DNA of 64,000 bases from Aplysia californica. Taxonomy: Eukaryota; Mollusca; Gastropoda; Aplysiida; Aplysiidae. Location of the stretch: NCBI RefSeq assembly GCF_000002075.1, contig NW_004797380.1, positions 303,517 to 367,516 of the forward strand. The letters run 5' to 3'. The stretch's first letter is position 1. Each line of letters opens with the position of its first letter. Positions 13,146 to 64,000 of the stretch are shown here, piece by piece. The translations under genes were made by a program, and so were the position numbers. Below the pieces are notes generated by a model, which saw nothing but the letters and a program-made list of their open reading frames with translations, did no database searches and was not told the DNA's origin.

Positions 13146-15143
13146 AGCGGAGAGAGGAGAAAACGTAATAAAACTAATAATTGCCAACGACACAGAAAGT
13201 ATGAAAAAAACCGGTACATGGACGATCCCAAGAAGACCACAAAAAAAAGAAGATAATCTGAGCGCATGCATGTAAGAACGGTTTCTTTCAACAGTTAATG
13301 TCCATTTCAGCTAGGAACTATGGACAAAGAGGAGGAACTCTCATCAAATACAGTCAAAGCCAAACACGGGTAACTCGAATTCGTCGGGGATTGGAAATAG
13401 TATTCGAGATTTCCGTAATTCATCATGTCCGTGAAGCCCCAAATGCAAGGAAATAGCGAGAAAATCAAGGGAGCCAAAAAAAAAAGAACATTAAAACAAT
13501 TAACGTGTGTAGTTCCCTTGATGAACTGAACATGTTGACAGTGTGAAAGCAAGAAGATGAATGAAAGTGGAAAGCAGAAAATCTCACGTGTGCAGTGTGC
13601 ACAGCCGACTCTTACGTCATTCCTTTCCTCTCATTTCATTGGATTACTTACAGAAAATTATGCCTCTTGCCATCCACACCGTGCACGTCTTACAGCGTGA
13701 TTGTACGCGTGGCGAGCCAGTCATGCGGTGCGGTCAGCATCACTCCCCAACCCCCCTTCCTGCCCCCCCCCCACACTCCTCCAGCCTCTTGTGGTGAGAC
13801 ATGGATCAACTTTTTGCTTTACCAATAACAAAAATAAATAACAACAAAACATCTACCCGTGGCAAGAAAGGCTATAAAGCCGACCCGGGTCTTTAGTTGA
13901 GAATGCGAAATGGATTTGTTCGAGATTCGAGGTTTGCGTCGAGATTTCGAATGTTGCGAGTTCTGGAACTTCGTGAAATTAGTAGAAAGAAAACCCGAGA
14001 ATTCGTGATTTTCGCGTTCGTGATTCGTGGACTTTACCATTACTCAAGTTCAAATATGTGTTTACATGTTTATATCTACTTGTATATAATGCTATAGGAT
14101 ATTGATGCAAATAATTGATATATCCTGTGTTTGTAGGACCACTATAACAAAATTAACGGTGTGGAAATAGACCGTATGCCCCCAGGCAGGGAAAGACATC
14201 AGCGAAAAAACCCATGTATTTATTCGAAACTCATGATTTATTTATTTCTCATCCCCAGCCTTTATTTCCTCGTCATTATCAATGTTTTTACTACTCGTCT
14301 TCTTCCCTAAATTTCTTCCATCATCGTCATGATCATGATAATCATCACAATCACCATCATCATCATCAAGTATATTAGTGGTGGATGCAGGCCTCGGTCT
14401 GGTCTCGTGCTCGTACGCAAAACCTTTTCTCATCTTCACAAAGGGCCTATTTGTGGAAATAAATAGTGGTATTCACCAAGAAAATTTATTTGAGAGGAAG
14501 TGAAAAATTAGGTAAACCCAATATCTCATTCGGTATGTCTTCTCTCTTCGTCTTTTCAGCTGATAAAAAAACTAAGACTTTTGTCTTGGCATCCCTGTTG
14601 AAGTTGAATCTACCTCAACACGGACAACTGAAATTTACTGGTGTGAACGCACTTGAAGGCCATTATCGATCGGTCGTCCAATACTTCTGGCGTAAACTAT
14701 CAGTGAGAAAGGTGAAGAAAACCTGGAAAAAACAACATATGACACAAATCAAGTACCATAATTATTTTTTTAGGTTCAACGGCACGCGCGACCAAGAAGT
14801 TCTTCAGCCAATTCCTGTTATCCAGGTTTAGCGCATTTCGATGTTTGTATTGGCCTTAGGCCTGGCTGGTCATTAAATTATAAACCAAAACTTTCTATTC
14901 AGGTATTTACCCATTGGTTTGGCCCGAGCCAGGTTCGGACAGAAATATCGGTGCTTTCAATAATTCAAATGTTCATTGAGCCAGCACTCAGCACCATCGA
15001 AATATGAACGTTTTTTAAAAACAGCTCTGCTTAATTTGAAAACGTCAACTTATACACCGGTATATCAATGACTTCTTTAAAATCAGCCGTATCAAACCAA
15101 GGATCGGTTATAATAGTAGAGTATCTTTGGTTATTGGTTATAC

Positions 15144-15226
<83 letters not shown>

Positions 15227-15809
15227 CCCCCGCGTGTGTATGTATCTTCGGTTTTGTGTGCTGATAGCGGTTACTTTTATTTCAAAACATGCACGTACAC
15301 AGGTAAGTACACAAGATAACAAGACCGTCTTCTTTTATCTAGGTATTCGTCACTCCTGGAAAAAAAAGAAAGAAAACGGGAGTACAATCTAAGTTTAGAC
15401 TTATTTTCAGTACTCTGTATGTAATATTATATTATAGGCCTAGCTTTTGAGTTGATTTTAAAATAAAATTAAGGATTCAGGCCACCTGCTGTATTTATGA
15501 GGCCAAAGCATGAGTAGTTAAAGTCGCTAGGCCTCATCCAGAATTCCGGTAAATGAACTGCATTAGCCCGATGTGATTAAATGGCACCCACCGTGTAAAA
15601 TTTCCCGTCCTGCTATTCACTTATGATAGCTTAGTAAACCGTTAATTTTGTGCGTCTTGCCATGTTCGTTAGAAATTGTAAGTTGTGATACGACGTTCTA
15701 TCCGGCTGTTGAAGAAATAGGTCTATATATTATTATACTTGTATTATGTATATGCAATTAAATTTGTTGCGTACATTTGTTCGCCTTCTCTCTCTCTCTC
15801 TCTTTCTCT

Positions 15810-15811
<2 letters not shown>
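13146..15811. other. Intergenic DNA between LARP6 and TCERG1
   Basis: No gene was recognised. The region holds a TA-flanked CAGTCAAAGCCAAACACGGG sequence at 13351 that resembles a pogo/Tigger-type transposon end without a visible partner. It also holds a TTCG-rich stretch at 13900-14035, an ATC/CAT-rich patch at 14320-14370, and a 121-codon open frame at 14466-14831 with no recognisable homology. A pure (GT)n microsatellite lies at 15146-15220. Confidence 0.55.
15146..15220. repeat. (GT)n microsatellite
   Basis: Uninterrupted GT repeat of about 37 units, followed by a short GCGCGC step. It lies about 850 bp upstream of the TCERG1 start codon. Confidence 0.95.

Positions 15812-15902
<91 letters not shown>
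15812..15902 (+). repeat. (CT)n tract just upstream of TCERG1
   Basis: A pure pyrimidine (TC) repeat of about 45 units ends 168 bp before the TCERG1 start codon; a shorter CT run precedes it at 15786-15808. It may lie in the promoter or 5' UTR. On the other strand it reads GAGAGA, the class of site bound by GAGA-type factors in flies; any regulatory role here is inference. Confidence 0.9.
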
Positions 15903-15906
<4 letters not shown>

Positions 15907-16070
15907 CTTTCTGATCTCTTTTTGCTCCCCCCCCCTAGCTTCCATCCTCTTTCTTTGAGCCGACAATCGCGGGATTACGATTTTAGTCTGTATTTCTCGA
16001 GAAAACTGGGGGGAAAAGGAGAGGAGCCTATCAGGCTTCAGCTATATTAGAATAAATATTCATTAGCATC

Positions 16071-59987
<43,917 letters not shown>

Positions 59988-60275
59988 TTGGATATATACT
60001 TTTAAAATTCATACAGTTGTACTTTTTTTTCCTGTGTATTTTGTTTTACCTGTATTGTTTGTTTTTTAAAACTTGGATGTCTTGTTCCTGCTTCTGAGTA
60101 CTAAGGGTCAGGGCCTTTGGCACGTCTTTTGTTTAATTGAAATAGATGGCTCCTAAATTGCTGTGACCTTGCAAAAATGATTCAAAAGTTATTGTTCTGC
60201 ATTTCTCATTCTTTTTGTTAATGTAGGTCACTTTTTAAAACGTTCACAATAAAAGAGGCTGAGTTCATGATTGTC
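59988..60275 (+). other. TCERG1 3' UTR (probable)
   Basis: AT-rich sequence from the stop codon to shortly after the AATAAA at 60248. The end point is estimated from the usual 10-30 nt between signal and cleavage. Confidence 0.6.
60248..60253 (+). terminator. Poly(A) signal AATAAA of TCERG1
   Basis: Canonical hexamer 261 bp after the stop codon, followed by a GT-rich stretch (GTCTGGTTGTTG, about 60274-60285) suited as a downstream element. Confidence 0.7.
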
Positions 60276-61309
60276 TGGTTGTTGTTTTATTTTGGTATTT
60301 TATTGTGTGACCTTCCATTTTTTGAATGCCAAATCTGAACTATGATATTATATGTGGATGAAGAACAATTTTCCTGTTGCTTTGTTGACTGCTATCAGTC
60401 TTATTTGTTTATCCAACTTAAAATTTAAACAGCATAGAATGACGTATTGAAGGACTTGCAAGGGAATGAGCTAGTTGTGGTTGGTGAATGCATTTTGTTG
60501 CTTGGGGGGTAAAAGCACCACAAGAGAGGGACAGATAGATTGGTCCCAGAGTGTAGTACTATCTTATCCTGTGCAGTGTTAATTGAAGGAAAAAGGGACT
60601 GAGGTGGAAAACTTTTGTAAATCGTGTTGTCTAGATTGATGGTACACTACTGCTGTGGCACTCATAATTTGCATCTGACAAACCTGCCTAGTTTTCACTT
60701 AGGTAGTGTTCGACAAGGTAATATTAAAGAAAAGATTGATGGCTTGCCGTCATGTTTCACAACGCTCAACTTTGAGTTGTCTGGTGTTTTTAGTTGAAAA
60801 GTAACCATTGTGGTAGCTATGAAAATGACATTAGTGTTACACATTTAGTGCAAATTATCTTAGGCTTACCAGGTTCAGTTTTCTCCACTTCTTTAATATC
60901 AGTTCAGTAGAACCTGTGGAAGACGGAATCGCAAGGGATCCAGAAAAAATTATGTCTCAGACAAGGGAATTTCGGTGGCTTCAGAGAGGCCCAGCCGGTG
61001 GAATCGAAGGTTGTTTGTCTGGTGGGCAAGCAGTGGTCAAAACTTCACACCTCTCCTCAAGTACTATCCCATCTCTTGATAGCAGCATGTATCCAGTCCT
61101 ACTTACCACTGCCACCGGTACTTGCTTTTCACAGGACCACTGTTTGATCTATTAAAAATAGAAACGGAACATCTCCTTTACTTCCCTTAGCCCCACCCAT
61201 CAGTGCAATAAACAGTCAGCCAATGCTGTGAGTGCATGTATCGAACGATTAGAGGAACTTTTTTCTCGAACGGCTGCATGATCAGAGGGGCGAGCATTGC
61301 GACACCTCG

Positions 61310-61370
61310 GAACTATTTTGGCTAAAGTGTCTCTTTACTTGTCGTAACGACACTTTGGACAAAATAGTTC
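61310..61370. other. Perfect-length hairpin, pre-miRNA-sized
   Basis: Two 22-base arms (61310-61331 and 61349-61370) pair at 20 of 22 positions around a 17-base loop. Arm sequence begins GAACTATTTTG and ends AAAGTGTC. The size and near-perfect pairing suit a microRNA-type precursor, but the palindrome could equally be a transposon remnant. No seed match to a known family was recognised. Confidence 0.5.
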
Positions 61371-62574
61371 AAAAGTGATGATTGGTCAAACTAGTCTCAC
61401 CACAGCTCTGGCTGCTCAGGAAAGTTTCCCTGCTGGAGCACCACTTGAGCACTTTCTTCACAGACACTGGTGAGATTTCACTCCCACACCATCCTGACCA
61501 TCTGTACTGCTCAGGGCTCACATGGATGGGGTAACGTCTACTCTACCCTAGTGTAAGTGGCACCCCTGCTCCCTTTCCTTGCCTGGCAGCATGGCATAAT
61601 AATTTATAATGATAAAGGTTTAAGCCAATGCAGCCAGTTTGTTTCAAATCAGGGCTGAGTGGGCAAAACATTTTCTATTTTCTGTATTTAATCCTCCAAG
61701 GGGAAGAAATTGTCTTTCCGTTTCTGTGTTGGGCAGGTTTCCTTTTTATAAAGGTAATTAAAGAGGAATTTATCACAATGGGGGAGTCGGGAGATTTTGT
61801 TATGACAGGTTTTCGTCTTGCAGAGGTTTCCATTAAGGCAGGTTCAACTGTTCTTGTGCCTCATGGCTATGATGTCATTTTGGAGGATTTGAACATGAGT
61901 GCAAAATTCTTTTTTAACCCCTTTGTTGTCTTATGACATAGATAATCTAGCTGGTATGTCATGAAAATGTGCAATTTTTAGCTTTGTGCCATATCATGTA
62001 CGACATGGAAGTTGGCCAAATTTTCTGTTCCTGGTTGCCTAAATGTCGTTACTTGTATGTCACACTAATCATTTGGCTTTCATTTTTCTCTATGGAGATA
62101 AAGCCACAAGCACAGCATGGTTATATTCGAGAATAAAAAATGCACATATTGGTACAGTACCAAATTTGCCACGCTTGCAAGCGATCGATAAACAGTGGTC
62201 TGGTCTTGCTAAGGAACACTTGCTCTCGCTAAACATAAACACCAAAATGACAATTTCACTTTTTGACTTAGATATTTGCAAGTTTAAAAAAATTAAGAGT
62301 AAGATGGGGAATACTGGGAATGAGAATAGTGACACTGTCGAAGACCCGGGGTAAAAAATGTGTCATGAGTGGGTCAGATCAAGACTGTGAGTCCACTAAC
62401 ACTGAAACATGACACTGCTGTCCTGGCTATAGAGCTTACCTGGGAATTGTGCAGACAATAGGAAAGCATAACCCCGGGCAACGAAGGGGTGGAGTGTACC
62501 ACTCTTTGGTTACTGCATGGTGGACTTGTCTAATCATCATGTGAAGATTTTCAACGGCAAGATAGTTTATTTAA

Positions 62575-62702
62575 CCCTATCCGTACGCCCTGGGGTCATT
62601 ACGGGTGTGTATTCTTCACATTTTAGAATTTTGGAAAGTGGTGGCACAGAGTTCCCCACGTCGTATGGATACGATTGTAAAACATGATGTACACAGATAG
62701 GG
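62575..62702. mobile_element. Short TTAA-flanked inverted-repeat element
   Basis: TTAA at 62571-62574 and 62703-62706 flanks ends CCCTATC on the left and GATAGGG on the right, with a further shared GTAC a few bases inside. At 128 bp it is non-coding. The TTAA plus CCC start suits a piggyBac-type MITE; the inverted repeat is short. Confidence 0.5.
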
Positions 62703-62729
62703 TTAAATAGAAAATAGACTATAATGATA

Positions 62730-63519
62730 CAGTGGAATCCTGTTCTATATAACGAGAGGGAGGGGACCGGTGCAAAAAGTCCGCTATAGCAGAATTCTCG
62801 TTACAAGGGATCCAATAATAAATTCGAGGAAACTAGTAAAGGACGCCTAATCTGTGAGTTTGGCGTTCTGTTTATTCCTTTTTGTATTTCCCCTGATGAT
62901 GATTTGTTCAACATGATCTCAAGGTCTTACTTGATCAAAAATCGAATCAGGTTTCTTTCTCTAACACTAGCAAAGTTGACGAATTGGCCTTGGCGTTCAG
63001 AAAGAAGGGGCTCTGGCTATAGGCTGACTCGCCCGCTGTGTGGACACCCCACCCCACCACACACTGTGGTGCGTTGCGTCTGCTTGCGCACGTCACACAT
63101 TCACTCTATCCATCTCACAGCATTGTGACCTCTCCATCCCGCACCAGAGAAGTGAGAGGCACGGTATGCCTAGATAATCTAGACTGGGCTGGCCTATCAC
63201 GCGATGCGTTCTGCTTGTCTGTGCATGCCACGCCCTCCCCACTCATTCGCTCTGGCCTTCATTGTTGGTTCGCGTGGGCTCTCCCATTCTTTGTTTCGCT
63301 GGATCACCGACAACTTTCTCAACTGGCAAGGTTTTATAATGTTTAATTGGTCTGTGCAGCAGCAGTATTCCGCTATAACCGACTCGCGTGACTGTCTGAT
63401 TGCGCAATAGCAGTATTTTATTTACAAAGATAAAGAAGGAGAAAAAAGGGTTTTTTAGAATAGTGTCTTTATAACAGACTTCTCGTTGTTTCAGGACTCG
63501 TTATAAGTGGACTCCACTG
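62730..63519. mobile_element. pogo/Tigger-like non-autonomous element
   Basis: TA dinucleotides flank ends CAGTGGAATCC on the left and GGACTCCACTG on the right, with a nearby TATAACGAG in both. CAGTGGAA/CAGTCGAACC-type ends with TATAACGA and TA target sites are typical of pogo/Tigger elements. At 790 bp there is no recognisable transposase. Confidence 0.65.
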
Positions 63520-63729
63520 TAGTAGTAGCATTTCTATGGTGCAAATTCCTGTCAGCCGCTCTATGCGCTTTCCATTCTATATTATTACCCCAGTAGACTT
63601 GATAGCATTCTGAAACAATATCAACCTCCAAGGAATCATACAGTGCAAGCTGTCATTTTACAAGATCTTTCGCTATCTATGGCCAGGTACCCATTCTCAT
63701 CTGGCAAGATAGTTAAATTTAAATAGATA

Positions 63730-64000
63730 CAGTGGAATTCGGATTCAACGAGGTCGCCGGGCCTGACCTAAAATCGCGTTGAGTCTGATGAGTATTCGTT
63801 CATAGCAAACAGGAGGTTTTGTGTAGAGATAAATACAGGCACTGACCAAGTAATATATAATTATATAAAGAGAAGTCACATTTAACACATGGTGCCTGAA
63901 ATATCTGCATATTATAAACTGTGAAAAAAAAAAGACCCGATTCGTTCAAATGCATGCCTGTGTCATGACGTGTTTGTATCCCTGCGACGTTCCACTCCTG
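63730..64000. mobile_element. Second pogo/Tigger-like end, runs off the window
   Basis: TA then CAGTGGAATTCGGATTCAAC at 63730 is a pogo-type end. No right end occurs before the window stops, so completeness is unknown. Confidence 0.4.

Larger units (their letters stand above)
60276..64000. other. Non-coding region downstream of TCERG1
   Basis: No gene was recognised. Contents are a TA-less CAGTAGAACCTGTGGAAGAC sequence at about 60905 resembling a pogo/Tigger end, a strong hairpin (61310-61370), an unpaired TTAACCCCTTTG end at 61914, a 128-bp TTAA element, a complete pogo-like element and a second pogo-like end running off the window. Open frames at 60916, 61628 and 62043 match nothing I recognise. 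Confidence 0.55.

Noticed and set aside
14466-14831. 121-codon open frame upstream of TCERG1
   Set aside because: No recognisable domain, no clear codon bias, and no splice partners; treated as chance.
61628-61936. Possible DDE transposase piece (VMTGFRLAEVSIKAG)
   Set aside because: Weak resemblance to a VMADRGF block, but the neighbouring residues do not fit and no other catalytic block is visible.

Overview
The window looks like nuclear DNA of an invertebrate animal, most likely a gastropod mollusc or close lophotrochozoan relative. This is inferred from one intron-rich gene with short exons and long AT-rich introns, very long GT/GA/CT microsatellites, several tRNA-headed SINE families, many small inverted-repeat elements, and a TTAGGG-type telomere-like tract. 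No bacterial operons, CRISPR array, rRNA gene or independent tRNA gene was seen, and no retrovirus-like or Polinton-like coding sequence was recognised.

Two host genes are clear. LARP6 (La-related protein 6) lies on the minus strand at 8386-9993 as one uninterrupted 535-codon frame with La motif, RRM and a C-terminal SUZ-C-like tail. TCERG1 (transcription elongation regulator 1 / CA150) lies on the plus strand, divergent from LARP6, with 22 coding exons between 16071 and 59987. Every splice junction was placed by hand; the exons join in frame to a predicted protein of 1152 residues with three WW and six FF domains, followed by a poly(A) signal at 60248.

Region by region: 1-8385 is AT-rich non-coding DNA downstream of LARP6, possibly including its 3' UTR. 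10000-16070 is the divergent intergenic region, packed with microsatellites, two SINEs and a hAT-like element. 16436-23066 (TCERG1 intron 1) holds a nested foldback structure, an inverted-repeat element carrying telomere-like repeats, a 174-bp tandem repeat and a 22-bp-class minisatellite. Later introns hold SINE copies with related tails, TTAA-flanked (piggyBac-type) elements, a mariner/Tc-like transposase remnant and a LINE reverse-transcriptase fragment. 60280-64000 is non-coding, with a precursor-sized hairpin, a 128-bp TTAA element and pogo/Tigger-like ends.

Both genes encode RNA-linked regulators: LARP6 binds mRNA, and TCERG1 couples RNA polymerase II elongation to splicing. Nothing in the sequence suggests that their adjacency is functional. 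The most unusual material is the repeat landscape: SINE types with apparently related 3' tails, several TTAA-flanked inverted-repeat elements in and beside one gene, and telomere-like repeats enclosed in an inverted repeat.
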